NCBI GenBank assembly: GCA_022818135.1
Contig: JAFMSR010000008.1
Coordinates: forward strand, 29,606,613 to 29,670,612
Direction: 5' to 3'
From: Saxidomus purpurata
Lineage: Eukaryota; Mollusca; Bivalvia; Venerida; Veneridae
Length of the DNA stretch: 64,000 nt
Shown here: positions 24,141 through 34,992 of the stretch, piece by piece
Position numbering within the stretch: position 1 is the stretch's first letter
Layout: every line of letters starts with the position of its first letter
Program-made: the position numbers and the translations under genes
Notes under the pieces: generated by a model
What the model saw: only the letters and a program-made list of their open reading frames with translations
Told to the model about the DNA's origin: nothing
Databases searched by the model: none

Positions 24141-24308
24141 CAGTAAACTCCGTATATAACGAAAATCCGGATATAAGGAACGAATTTTCTCTGCCCGATT
24201 CTTTCTTTATTTATTCTTTATGAAAATGTTATATGGATATAACGAACTCCGGATATAAGGAACTCATTTAAATGGTCACAATGAGTTCGTTATTAGCGGA
24301 GTTTACTG
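24141..24308. mobile_element. 168-bp mariner-like MITE
   Basis: Terminal inverted repeat CAGTAAACTCCG at 24141 and CGGAGTTTACTG ending 24308, each flanked by TA, the Tc1/mariner target duplication. Subterminal copies of CCGGATATAAGGAAC lie inside at 24168 and 24252. Confidence 0.85.
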
Positions 24309-24970
24309 TATTCTTCTTGACTGTCTTTCTCTGAAATATGCAAATTCAAAACATATAAATACAAAATCTGAATTATGCTTTATTATGCTTTAAATACCAT
24401 TAAAGAGAATGCATGTACAAATACAGCTTCTTGTGAGTGTATGAATAAAAATCATAAGGTCTACATATCTTTTAATTTTAATATTGAAATAAAACAACTG
24501 TCAATAGATAAAGTATCATTTCTGTATAAAAGAAAATATTTGATTCGTCGTCCTGAAGTGTTAGCAGCTTTTGGCATTGCATGCGATTGCAAGGCGATTA
24601 TTGCACATTTGCTATTGGTAATTTTGAACTTGCAAACATGACGGAATTAATGACAAAATGGCTACCTTGGTCGTTGGCGCCAAAAATGTTATATCAATAC
24701 GACAGCAAATCATGAGTCATGCCACTAAATTGGAAACAGTAGGAGTTAACAAAGTTAATATGAACACAGTTGATAATTGTTTACATATTTCTTTGATACA
24801 GGCAGCTGCAACTCGTGTACGATCAGCTTGTTACAGCTGAAGTCCGGCGTCCGTACGGTGCCAAGTGTTTTTATTATTTGAAGTCATACACTTAAAGTTG
24901 AAAGACAAAAATGCTTAACGAAATGGCTTATGGATTCACATTTTTTATGTGTTACAATGTATACACAACC
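24309..24970. other. Intergenic, nothing recognised
   Basis: An open frame of 88 codons at 24375-24641 has no family features and no splice context. Confidence 0.4.
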
Positions 24971-25037
24971 AGTGCCTTTGAGTGATGAAGCCCTCGGCTA
25001 ATTTTTGCAGTACCGAGCAAGTTAACTCAAAGGCACT
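24971..25037. repeat. Short inverted repeat, 13-bp arms
   Basis: AGTGCCTTTGAGT at 24971-24983 and its exact complement at 25025-25037, with a 41-bp loop. Confidence 0.7.
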
Positions 25038-26289
25038 ACTTAGTCACATATTATTGTATGAATGGCAATGTTTTATCAGTTGAAAATGATTGAAATGTTT
25101 ATCTCATAATATATTTCTCTTATTTCAATCATCGTGCTCGTGTTTTATGACTTTATTGTTCTCAACATGTTGAACCCGTCTCAATCACTTAAGAATATTT
25201 ATTTATGTTGTCGGCTAATACGATGCATTGGAGAGAGAAACAACAAGAAATAATTATAACAAAGATTTATTCACAAAATGCATTTTTAATTCATTTTCCA
25301 AACGACAACTGTTATTTGATATATCACAAATCAAACATGACGCGTTTTGGCGATGTAACAATGCCAGTATTTTCAGACTCTATCAAAATTTCTATATTTC
25401 ATCATCATACTTTAGTCCGTAATCCGTACATAACTGAGGGACTTTCTCAATGACATCTGTACAAATACGGTTACTAAACCGGACAACCACTGTTTTTAAG
25501 TTAGTAACTGAAATGGATTTAGAATACGTATCAGGCATTTACCACCCTAAACTGCTACTTTTAGAAACAATTACAGTAAACTAAAAATAAATGTCCACAA
25601 CCCGGGGGGCCACTTGATTCATAGAACGATAGTTTTTATATGAATATGTAACAGAAATAAGTCTAGGGTTACAAATATTCTTAGTCAATCTTGAGAATAA
25701 TTGCGCGTGCATCATCGCGTTGTGCTGATCTATACATGTTTTAAGTTTCCTGTTCGTTGAAGCTGTTTAATCGTGTTACATATTGATTTTGAGAAAACCC
25801 TTTTCAAATAGATCAAATACTGATTACAGACTTGTAGTGGGTTAGGTCTACATAGTAAAATTAAAACTTCAAGAATTGTAAACCGCATCATTGCAGTTCT
25901 TATTTAATGTATACTTTTAATGAGGGACCAAACTTTCCGAAATAGGTGGCACCTGTTTCTCTAAATGCTAAGAGTATTTTTGATTATAATAATCATGTGT
26001 TTGATAACATATATTAATCCATCCATTGAGATTATTTATCAGCGGACATTATCTTATTATCTTTGATATAAGATGCAATATAGCAGTATAAAGATATGTG
26101 AGCATGTTTGTATTGGTATCGTTTGCCACATCTTAGATAACAAATAGATAGCAAAACTATTTAATCGAGTTAGTTTGGTTCATAATGTTTATATATGCCG
26201 TTAAATACCGTGAATAACATAAGACTAGTTCATATAAATTTAGTTTTGTTCGGTTAAGACGAAAGTGAATCGGTCTTGAATACTCATTC
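25038..26289. other. Intergenic, nothing recognised
   Basis: AT-rich; short frames at 25205-25453 overlap each other in two frames, as noncoding AT-rich DNA often does. Confidence 0.4.
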
Positions 26290-26490
26290 CAGAGATCTTC
26301 CATCATACTCGTAAGAGAGATGAAGCAAGATTTTCACCGCTGCTACCCAAATACGTCTTGATTGACTGAGAAACGTGTGGCATCAGAGTCTCGGTCTAAG
26401 GACACACCTCGTGCTCCTGTTTCGATTCGAAACCGGGACGTCCTATTCCGGAGGCGAACGTCCATACCACTGAGCTACCGATGCCCACTT
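26290..26490 (-). repeat. tRNA-derived SINE
   Basis: The minus strand starts GGGCATCGGTAGCTCAGTGG, a clear Pol III A box, followed about 45 bp later by GGTTTCGAATC, a B box. The stems do not pair as a functional tRNA would (no matching acceptor 3' side), so it is a SINE head and not a tRNA gene. The body matches the fragment at 19225-19350. Confidence 0.75.
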
Positions 26491-26989
26491 CACTCGTGTG
26501 ATCTTTATCGAGCTTAGAAATTCATAGTGTTGTCGCATTCAGGTCGTTTGAATGTTTATAGTTAGTGTACAATGAAAAGTCAGTGTTAGTATCAAAAACC
26601 ACCTTCTAGTAGTTGTATATATTTGAAGTAAAATACATACCATATTTGTTATACATTTTGCTTTTGTTAAATTCTTTTCATCAACTCTCAAAATTAAACA
26701 AGAGGTATATTGCATTTATCGCTCATCAGAATGATACTGCCATCAATTTAAAATCTGCATGCAAAACTATCAATATAGTTCACATTACTATAGCTTAAAA
26801 AACAAGAAAGTAGGTTAGTAGGTCAAGTGACGCCGGGACTCAAAAATGTAGGGTTAATCGACTGGTCAAGACCAACCGTACTTTTTAGTTTGACGATCAT
26901 AGGCCTAATTATTCTCCAGTTATTGAACATAATAGATATGATCATTAAAATTTGACACATAGAATCCTGTTCATTAAGTCTGCGGATCC
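26491..26989. other. Intergenic
   Basis: Nothing recognised until family R words begin near 26990. Confidence 0.4.
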
Positions 26990-27345
26990 TGTGCCAATGG
27001 TTTGAGTTTAATAGATTCAGCTATGGGCGTGGTCGATTTTGATCCCGGGGCATAATGTGAACAAATTTCATAGAGGATCACCGGACAGTGCTTTATGTAT
27101 TGGGCCACAAAGATTCAGACATGACATTCTTTAAAGTTATTTCTATAAACAGATAAGGGAACCAGAGGGCTTGGTCAATTTAAACCCCAGAGGCAAGATT
27201 TGAACTAACTTGGTAATGGACTACTAGGCACTGCTACATACCAAATATCTTTGCTCAAGGTTTTGTCGCTTTGCAGAAGCAAATGTTAAAGGTTTGTCTC
27301 TATAAGCAAATGTAGAACAAGTAACGCCCGGGCGGGGCAAATATT
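26990..27345 (+). repeat. Dispersed repeat family R, copy 2
   Basis: Two degenerate units with GGGGCATAATGTGAACAAAT, a GACAGTGCT word, CTTTAAAGTTATTTCTATAA and finally CGCCCGGGCGGGGCAAAT, in the order of the 34075-34600 copy. Confidence 0.6.
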
Positions 27346-27679
27346 GAATACGGGGACAAGATTAACATCGAATAATGAATTCAAAGAATACAATGCTTTA
27401 ACGCTTGATTAGATAATGCTTTCTGAGCAAAGAAGAAATGTCGATTAGATGACAGCGTAACACCTAGATATCTGAAATTATTTAGTAATAGGGGTTTTAA
27501 TAACTTATATTTAAACAACATAACAACGGTCTTATCAACGTTGAACTCTATGCCCCATTTTCCACAATAGCTATGTAATTTATTTACTAAAGCTTTTAAA
27601 CCGTGTTCAGTATATGAAAATAATACACTTTCATCGGCAAAAAGTAACAAATATATCTGTAAATTATACTAGATGCCCA

Positions 27680-28195
27680 CGTGCGACAAGTCGAGCCCGC
27701 CATATGTCAAAAGGGCTAAATCCTTACCAAGTAGAGATGGGTCAAAAAACATTCAAATAGTTTATGTAACATGCATGTTGTACCACAGTAAAGTGGTCTC
27801 GATTTTTCTCAACGGCCAGTTATAAAAGTTACAATATAAGCTATTTATAGTAACAACAAAGGGAAGTAATTCTAAAAACAAGGGTATCCCACGGTGGTGA
27901 ACATTTGTACAAAGTAACATCAAAATCCCTCCATGCATGAAGAAGAAATGCTCCAGACAAAGATATTCTTGACTTTGAACTTTAACCTCTAAGTGTGACC
28001 TTGACCTTAGACCTAGGGACCTGGTTCTTGCGCATGACACTCCGTCTCATGATGGTGAACATTTGTGCAAAGTAACATCAAAATCCCTCCATGCATGAAA
28101 AAGGTATGATCCGGACAAAATCGGACGGACGCACGCACATACACCGAACCGCCAAAAGTGACAACCATATCGAGCTCACCGCAGGCGGGCTCGAC
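27680..28195. mobile_element. Insertion in LINE 2 with 11-bp inverted ends
   Basis: TCGAGCCCGCC at 27691-27701 and GGCGGGCTCGA at 28184-28194 form a perfect inverted pair. The segment splits the LINE reading frame between its PLSP-like and FADD blocks. Its middle (27885-28135) holds two units of the 150-170-bp core repeat (family P), each ending ATCAAAATCCCTCCATGCAT. Confidence 0.7.
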
Positions 28196-28819
28196 AATAA
28201 TGTAATCACATCATTAATGCCATCTTTTAGATAGACAAACATGTCATTTACGAAAAAAAGAAAACAGAGGGGAAGAGGGTCCTCTTTTATCAAGGCGATG
28301 AAACTATCCAAATAATCAAAAAGACAACCATTCACTTTTACGCAAGATTGGACAAAACAAAACAAAATGTTTGGATGCATGATATCGTAGGTGGAACAGG
28401 TAATCGATCATATGAGGAACACGTATTCGTGAGATTTGTTATCGAACATGTTTTATATGACGTCATTGATGACGTCAAAACTGGCAGGTTACGGCAAAAT
28501 AGGCGATATTACGTTTAACTTAATAAGCGCCAGTATTCATTAAATAGTCAGATATCCACATGGATTAAACTTTAGATTGCGTAATATATTAACAACTTTT
28601 GCGTAACACCAAATTCCAGTTGTTTATTCCATATTCTATTTCTATACAATAAATCAAAACATTTACGAAAATCTATCAACAAATCATATACATTTTGCTT
28701 TTCATGCTATACAATTCTATCAGTAATGTACAATAATACAATAATACAAAAATACAATCAATAGTGTTCATATTTTTCCTAAATCCGGACTGATATTAAT
28801 TCAAGAGCCTTTCATTTTC

Positions 28820-29440
28820 GGTCCCTTTTCTCGGTCTTGTGTCCTATAAAATAAACAAAGTGTTTCCTCTATAATGATTAACATTATTTTGTCCCTTTTT
28901 TCGGCAAAGGGACTATAACTCCTTTACACCAAGAATCTGGATAAATACTACTATTATATATATAGTTAAATAATGTACACAAACTAGGTGTCTGTTAAGT
29001 AGAATACTTGTGTCGCCCTTATACGCTTTGTCAGAATAACCAATAATTTTGTGACAAAATCTAAGTACAAAAAGGGTCAGTACTCTGTAAAATATGACCT
29101 TGACCAACAAAATATGGCGACATCATGACCTTTATGTCATAAGCAGTACAATCTGAAAGTTTGATGAAGAAATCTTAAGAAATGGCAAAGTTATAGCCAA
29201 CTTTAAGTTTTCGTGACAAAATGTAAGCACAAAAAGGGGCTTAACTCTGTCAAATAAGACCTTGACCTAAATACTTTGGCGGCATCATGACCCTTTTGTC
29301 ATTAGCAATACAATTGTAAAGTTTGATGAAGAAATCTTAAGAAATGGCAAAGTTATAGCCAACGTTACGTTTGTGTGACTGACGGACAAAGCGATCCCTA
29401 TGTATCGCCTTTTCTCCGAAAGGGCAACACAAAATGCTGC
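28820..29440. repeat. Dispersed repeat with two 162-bp tandem units
   Basis: GTGACAAAATSTAAG begins units at 29051 and 29213; each ends GAAATCTTAAGAAATGGCAA plus GTTATAGCCAAC. The block starts and ends with CCCTTTTTTCGG-type and GCCTTTTCTCCGAAAGGG words, which look like its termini. It sits inside the LINE 2 relic. Confidence 0.7.
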
Positions 29441-30018
29441 TAATACAGCTTTGCACTAGATACATATTACTGGAATAAGCAGGTTAGTTCCTGCAGTTTT
29501 ACTCTGTTTTAAGGGAGAGATTGCCTAACAAACATCATCAGCACTAAAATCAGTATCTAACTCTTCTTCATTATTCTTACTTAATACATCATTTTCCACT
29601 TGTTGTTTAACATATCTCTTTATTGTAATATAAATTCATAAAATTATACAACTGTTCAGTATATCTTATTTTTATATGTTACTTTCTCATTCGTTTGACC
29701 TTACTCCAGATTTTAAGGGATTATTTTTAGCTACGATATTTTGTTTTTCTTTTCTAAATTAAACGTTGTACAAGCACGCCGTTTACATATCCTGTAAAGT
29801 CGCCTGCTAGTAATTATTAAGTAAGATCTATTTCTACTATACATCTTATTTGCATGTACGAAATCACGTCGTGCAAGTTCACATTCTTTGTTAAGCCAAC
29901 ACCTTTTATCTTTGCTCTCATTCACATTTAATTTATTTGAATTCATAATTTTGCTGAACTCACCAAAGCACAAAAAGCTTTTTTTTATATAAGATACCAA
30001 ATGAGTTCTGGACGCCAA

Positions 30019-30828
30019 AATCTACATTAATTTTGTATTATCACAGATTACACTTATATTTGATCCAACCTGGAAATTGTTTTGATTGTATGTGCTTCTC
30101 TAGACAGTCAGAATTTTGATTTTTGGAATCCACACAGCTTAACTAGTTTATTCAGTAAGAGATGGTTTGATATGTATAACAGGAGTAGCGTAGTCGAGTT
30201 CCAGCCGATTTATGTCCAAGTCAACAGTCAAGCACCATTCTATACGGATATAAACGATTCAACAATAAGACACACCTATATGTTTAAATAAATTTCACTA
30301 GAATCCGTCAATAAAACACCTCTTCCAGATACAGTTTTAGGCAATTTAATGTATAACCTTATGCAACGTGCTTTCAGTCTTGATTGTGTATCTAGTTTGT
30401 ACCGTAAAACGTTCGTTCTCGGGTGTTCAGTTAAATATGTCCTTAAACACTTTTCCTTACTATTCATCCCTAAAAGCATTTGGTGAACCAACGAATAATA
30501 GTTGTTTCAATATTTCACATTTAATTGTCATCGAGTTCAAACGCTTGAAGGTTTTAAGCAATGTTTTAACCAAAATATATTTTTACCAAACAGTTTTCGA
30601 CCCAATCTTGTTCAATTATAAATTCTGTCTTTAAAACTCGTTTTAAAAATCGGTCTTTAGATCTTTTCCTTCTAACGTTTACCAAATTTCTCGTCATTAA
30701 AATTGAATCAGTAATTGTCGGGGTGAGACATTTGTTAGTAATTATTCTGGTTTTTCATTTCCCTGCATTTTTTGTATTGTACAGAATGGATACACTCTCG
30801 TATAAAGCAAGAAGCATTTTCATTGCTT
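30019..30828. other. 3' flank of the IRG gene; LINE 2 upstream part possible
   Basis: The minus strand has no AATAAA close after the IRG stop. Part of this stretch may be the decayed endonuclease end of LINE 2, but no endonuclease motif can be read. Confidence 0.4.
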
Positions 30829-32082
30829 TCAGGAGCTCTCTAGCATTGTCTTTATTTTCCTATTTATTTTCTTTGCATCATTAACCATCACGTTGAGCAG
30901 CTTTTCTAGGCAATGCCTTGTTGCAAAGAAAGAAACACCGCCAGCCACGATACTTCCAAACACCGGAATCGAATATTTTGCTGCAGTTTCAAAATATTCT
31001 GAGATAAGCGTTGCAGAACAAAACGTCGCCAATCCCCGTACTGTTAGAACAAGAGCAGTGCTTTCGAGTTCTAAGGTTTTTTGTATGTCTTCCTTTGGAA
31101 TTTGTAGAATCATTGCCGATCTTTCTAACTCCTCTTGGTTTAATCCAAATTGCCTACGGTACTGTATTGCTTCATTCACCAATAGTGCACCATCGACTAC
31201 TACACTCATACCAGGTATAGGAACAGCTCCTCCAACAGCTGAACCCATACATACGAGCCACATTCGCTTAATAAATGCTTCTTTCTTTCGCTCAATAACA
31301 GTCTCTGTAAGGACGGATAACGAAAGTGCCATTGCTTCTCTTTTCTCTGCTGGGGATTCATCGACCAATTTTGTAGCAAGAAGATCGAAATCATACAAAC
31401 TGGTGTCATAATTTGCTATAAGAAATATTGGAGTGTCGCTAAACCCGTTTTCCTCAAATGTCTTCTCAATATCCTGTCTAATCCGCGATAGAATGGTGGC
31501 TTCAGGCTCACGACGGCGATGGCTTTTCTGGCTAACATCGTTATCCACTTTCGTTCGCACGAAGTAAAACATTTTCTTGTTGTCTTCTTTGGACGTGTCG
31601 TTTCTTGCACTTATCATCTTCGCAAGCCAAAGGTCGTTTTCAGTGAAGCGTGTTGCGGATATGATAATGAAGCAATCGTATCTTTCAAACTGAACATCTT
31701 CGTTTTCCATATAGGTTTCCTTTGGAAATTCGGGTGTACCTACTCCTGGAAGATCCCATATAACAAGACTATCATTATGTGGATGATGGTAGGGCGTTGC
31801 TTTATTTGTACACTGGATAACGTCGACCTCAGCTCCGCCTTTGTCATCAGCGTATACATCACGAAGAGTATTAATGAAACTTGATTTCCCGGCCCCACTG
31901 GCACCGGTTACTGCTATGTTTATGGGTGTTTTTCTCCAGTTGTCAAGGCTGCTTGTGACTAGGGAGTGAATGCCTGTCATACCTCCATCTGAAAACGCGT
32001 CTTCAAAACGTTTCTTGTAATCAAACATGAAATTCGTCCAATTTGGCATGTCTAATTCGTCCAATTCGTCATGTTTATCCAT
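30829..32082 (-). CDS. IRG-family (immunity-related, p47-type) GTPase
   Basis: A 417-residue protein read in one exon. The start chosen is the ATG at 32082 (MDKHDELDEL); the frame stays open 13 codons upstream to the splice acceptor, with no other ATG. GTPase motifs: P-loop GASGAGKS at residues 60-67 (GKS class), DLPGVG at 110-115, TKVD at 177-180 for guanine, and a YDF motif after the last strand as usual in IRGs. The C-terminal half is helical with the hydrophobic AVPIPGMSVVVDGAL segment and a later SIPVFGSIVAGGVSFF segment, likely membrane-contacting. Length fits the family (about 400-450). Vertebrate IRGs act on pathogen-containing vacuoles; a defence role here is inference. No N-terminal myristoylation Gly is seen. 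All key residues are intact, so it appears functional. Confidence 0.93.
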   Translation of the reverse strand: MDKHDELDELDMPNWTNFMFDYKKRFEDAFSDGGMTGIHSLVTSSLDNWRKTPINIAVTGASGAGKSSFINTLRDVYADDKGGAEVDVIQCTNKATPYHHPHNDSLVIWDLPGVGTPEFPKETYMENEDVQFERYDCFIIISATRFTENDLWLAKMISARNDTSKEDNKKMFYFVRTKVDNDVSQKSHRRREPEATILSRIRQDIEKTFEENGFSDTPIFLIANYDTSLYDFDLLATKLVDESPAEKREAMALSLSVLTETVIERKKEAFIKRMWLVCMGSAVGGAVPIPGMSVVVDGALLVNEAIQYRRQFGLNQEELERSAMILQIPKEDIQKTLELESTALVLTVRGLATFCSATLISEYFETAAKYSIPVFGSIVAGGVSFFATRHCLEKLLNVMVNDAKKINRKIKTMLESS

Positions 32083-32121
32083 AACTATTGCTGATGTATC
32101 GGTAAAATGCTTAAACACAAC

Positions 32122-32165
32122 TCTGAAATGTAAAATATGTAAAGAAAATGATACAAAAAAAATAT
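32122..32165 (-). other. Splice acceptor upstream of the IRG coding exon
   Basis: On the minus strand a T-rich tract (32165-32126) ends in TTTCAG at 32123, followed by the exon about 40 bases before the ATG. It implies at least one 5' untranslated exon further right, not located. Confidence 0.7.
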
Positions 32166-32309
32166 TCTGACCCTATTAAAAATGTTTGCAGTTTCCAAAT
32201 TTAGATCCTACAACAATTTACTAGATCTAACAGAACAGAAAAATGTGTCAAGATATCCGCAATTCTTGACTGTTTGTAGAGTTTTTAAAACTTTTTTATT
32301 TAGATATAC

Positions 32310-32470
32310 CATAACAAATACATTATTTTCAAAATCAGAATATTTGCACATATTGAATGCTCGGAATTCGATACATGTAGTATAATATCTTATTTTTATC
32401 AATAACGTCACATTAATATAATAGCTCAATCTTGCTTGTAAATCGACATGCATCAATGGTTCTTTCAGGT
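32310..32470 (-). repeat. Dispersed repeat, inverted copy of 5820-5980
   Basis: Complement carries TGCATGTCGATTTACAAGC and AAAATAAGATATTATAC in the same order as at 5848-5925. Confidence 0.45.
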
Positions 32471-32874
32471 ACTGAATATTCGCCAATTGTCAAAGAAAAG
32501 TCATGACCAACGTACTTGTCAGAACTTCAGAAAGTATTTGTTGGTACAATAAATGTGTTCTTTATAGTGAATAATGCACTCTACGTTATGATATGAGATA
32601 CATTCAAGTGATGCATATTTCGATTGGGTTCTTTTTTTATTTTACAAAAGACAACTCTAACTGAGGTTTTGTTAAGCCGCATGTTTTACAATGTTCAAAT
32701 GGGAGTACCTGAAAATAGTGGAAAATTATATAACTTAAGGTCTCCAAACAGATACACTGTATCCGTATATTCATGTAAATCTTGTTTGAGACACAGTAAT
32801 TGCGACACAAAGCGAAACCTCAAACAACTGGAAACGTCAATACTATCATTAAAATCGGTGATGTTTTCAAAAAC

Positions 32875-32990
32875 AAAAGGGCCATGATGGCCGTATATCG
32901 CTCACCTGACAACCATTGGCTATAATACAAGGGGGCATGATTCTAACATAATTCGTAGAGGTCCACTATACAATGCTTAGTTACATTCCA
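32875..32990 (+). repeat. Left end of a bivalve-type dispersed element
   Basis: GGGCCATGATGGCCGTATAT then CGCTCACCTGAC. The complementary kind of end (GGTGAGCAATATATGGCCAT, 49311) and GGTGAGCTA words (34822, 34975, 56904) close other copies. Confidence 0.6.
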
Positions 32991-33022
32991 AATATCTATT
33001 CTCTGCCTGTCGGCTTTTTTTC

Positions 33023-33082
33023 TGCCCCCGTCTGTCTGTCCGTCCGTCTGTCCGTCTGTCTGTCCGTCCGTCCGTCTGTGCG
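33023..33082. repeat. (CCGT)n/(CTGT)n microsatellite
   Basis: Imperfect run of GTCTGTCC/GTCCGTCC next to the 170-bp core array. Confidence 0.9.
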
Positions 33083-33089
33083 TCCCCAC

Positions 33090-34075
33090 TTACAAATTCG
33101 TGTCCGGACCGTAACTCTGTCATGCATGGAAGGATTTAAAAAAAACTTGGCACACATGTCTAGCACATCAAGACGACGCGTCGCGTGCAAGAACCACATC
33201 CCTACCTCAAAGGACAATGTCACACTTGGAGTATGAAGTTTATGGAATCCTCTATATATGCACACATTCGTGTCCGGACTGTAACTTTGTCATGCATTGA
33301 AGGATTTTAAAATAACTTGGCACAAATGTCTAGCACATCAAGACGACGTGTCGCGTGCAAGACCCACGTCCCTAGCTCAAAGGTCAAGGTCATACTTAGA
33401 GTTTGAAGGTAATGGATTCCTCTATATATGCATATATGCACACATTCGTGTCCGGACTGTAACTTTGTCATGCAATGAAGGAATTTAAAATAACTTTGCA
33501 CAAATGTCTAGCACATCAAGACGACGTGTCGCGTGCAAGACCCACGTCCCTAGCTCAAAGGTCAAGGTCATACTTAGAGTTTGAAGGTAATGGATTCCTC
33601 TATATATGCATATATGCACACATTCATGTCCGGACTGTAACTCTGTCATGCATTGAAGGATTTTAAAATAATTTGGCACAAATGTCAAGCACATCAAGAC
33701 GACGTGTCGCGTGCAAGACCAACATCCCTACCACAAAAGTCAAGGCCACACTTAGAGTTTATAGGTAATGGAATCCTGTATATATGCATACATTTGTGTC
33801 CGGACTATAACTTGATCATGCATTGAAGGATTTTAAAATAACTTTGCACAAATGTCTAGCACATCAAGCGGATGTGTTGCGTGCAAGACCCAAGTCCCTA
33901 CCTCAAAGGTCAAGGTCACACTTAGTGTTTAAAGTAATGGAATACTGTATGCGTGGTTACTCTGTCATACATGGAAGGATTTTAAAATGACATAGCACAT
34001 TTATTGAGCACATGGAGAGGACACAGACTGAGGCACCTCTTTCGGGGGCATTCGTCACGTGTGAGGGACAGCTCT
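33090..34075 (-). repeat. 170-178-bp tandem core array (family P, pearl-like)
   Basis: Unit starts (ATTCGTGTCCGGAC) at 33096, 33266, 33444, 33622 and 33792, spacing 170, 178, 178 and 170 bp, plus a partial sixth unit. Units contain GTCTAGCACATCAAGACGAC and AAAGGTCAAGGTCA. The array closes with GTGAGGGACAGCTCTTG at 34060, the complement of the opening ACAAGAGCTGTCACGCG of the copy at 62221. Microsatellite next to a core array of this length is the plan reported for 'pearl' elements of bivalves; that match is from memory. The repeated 63-codon frames here are a by-product. Confidence 0.85.
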
Positions 34076-34600
34076 TGTTTTTTAGTTTTCCCTATATAAG
34101 CCTATGTGAAATCAAGTGACCCTCCATTCCCCTCCCAACAAGGGTTAATTTTGACCAGGTGGTCATGATTTGAACGATATTGGTAGAGGTACACTAGGCA
34201 TTTCTACAAGCCAAATATCTAATCTCTAGGCCTTGTTGTTCCGGAGAAGAAGATTTTTAAAATAAATTCCTGATATAAGCCTGTGTAAAACCAAATGAAC
34301 CCCCGGGCGGAGTCAATTTTGACCCGTTGTCATAATTTGAACGATCTTGGTAGAGGTCCACGAGACAATGCTACATGCCAGGCGTATTAGCTCTAGGCCT
34401 TGTTGTTTCAGAGAAGAAGATTTTTTAAAGTTTTTCCTATATAAGCCTATGTAAAACCAAGTGAGCCCCCGGGAGGGATAAGTGTTGACCCTGAGGTCAT
34501 AATTTGAACAATCTTGGTAGAAGTTGACTAGACAATGCTACATGTCAAAAATCTAAGCGTTAAGCCTTGTGGTTTCAGAGAAGAAGATTTTCCCGATTCG
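34076..34600 (+). repeat. Dispersed repeat family R, tandem copy 3
   Basis: Three units of about 166-178 bp, each with CCTATATAAGCCTATG (34091, about 34269, 34436), CCCCCGGGCGGAGTCAATTT, CTTGGTAGAGGTCCAC and GGCCTTGTTGTTTCAGAG. Confidence 0.8.
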
Positions 34601-34689
34601 TTGTCATAGCAACCAGAATTCTGCATTGAATAGAATTGTTTGAACGATTTTGTTAGAGCTTCATGCAACGAACATCCCTGCAAAGTTTC

Positions 34690-34992
34690 ATCCACATTGG
34701 CCCAGTGGTTTCAGATGAGATGTCGTTTGAAGGAAATGGTGGAAGGACGGACAGACGGACGACGTACGTCGGACCCCGGACGGTGAGTGATCCACATATC
34801 TCACTCTGACACTTTGTGCCAGGTGAGCTAAAATTGGATTCATCAACATTGGCCCAGTGGTTTCAGATGAGATGTCGTTTGAAGGAAATAGTGGACGGAC
34901 GGACAGACGGACGACATACGACGGACCCCGGACGATGAGTGACCCCCATATCTCACTCGGGCACTTTGTGCCAGGTTAGCTAAAAATTAGAT
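34690..34992 (+). repeat. Tandem duplication, 152-bp unit
   Basis: CCCAGTGGTTTCAGATGAGA begins units at 34701 and 34853; both go on through GGACGGACAGACGGACGAC and TTGTGCCAGGT(G/T)AGCTAAAA. It gives two successive right ends for the dispersed element. Confidence 0.85.

Larger units (their letters stand above)
27381..30018 (-). pseudogene. Degraded LINE reverse transcriptase with nested insertions
   Basis: Minus-strand fragments in the right order: the linker between endonuclease and RT (CWLNKECELARRDFVHANKM, 29731-30018, like the PWFDSNCKKAKADFF linker of the LINE at 1885); palm motif A (LLIDFRKCFDLLYRNRIWNK, about 28590-28690); an NGCLFDYLDSFIALI..PLPLCFLFFVNDM block (28260-28380); then LLFADESVLFS, the FADD region with D to E at the second catalytic Asp, and KWGIEFNVDKT (27500-27650). 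Stops, frameshifts, the altered catalytic residue and two insertions (27680-28195 and about 28820-29440) show it is dead. Confidence 0.82.

Noticed and set aside
26420..26490. Functional tRNA gene on the minus strand
   Set aside because: A and B boxes are present, but the acceptor and T stems do not pair; it is a SINE head.
30893..31884. Plus-strand frames of 172 and 121 codons
   Set aside because: They are antisense shadows of the IRG coding exon.
33297..33666. Repeated 63-codon frames
   Set aside because: They are tandem copies of the 178-bp noncoding core repeat.
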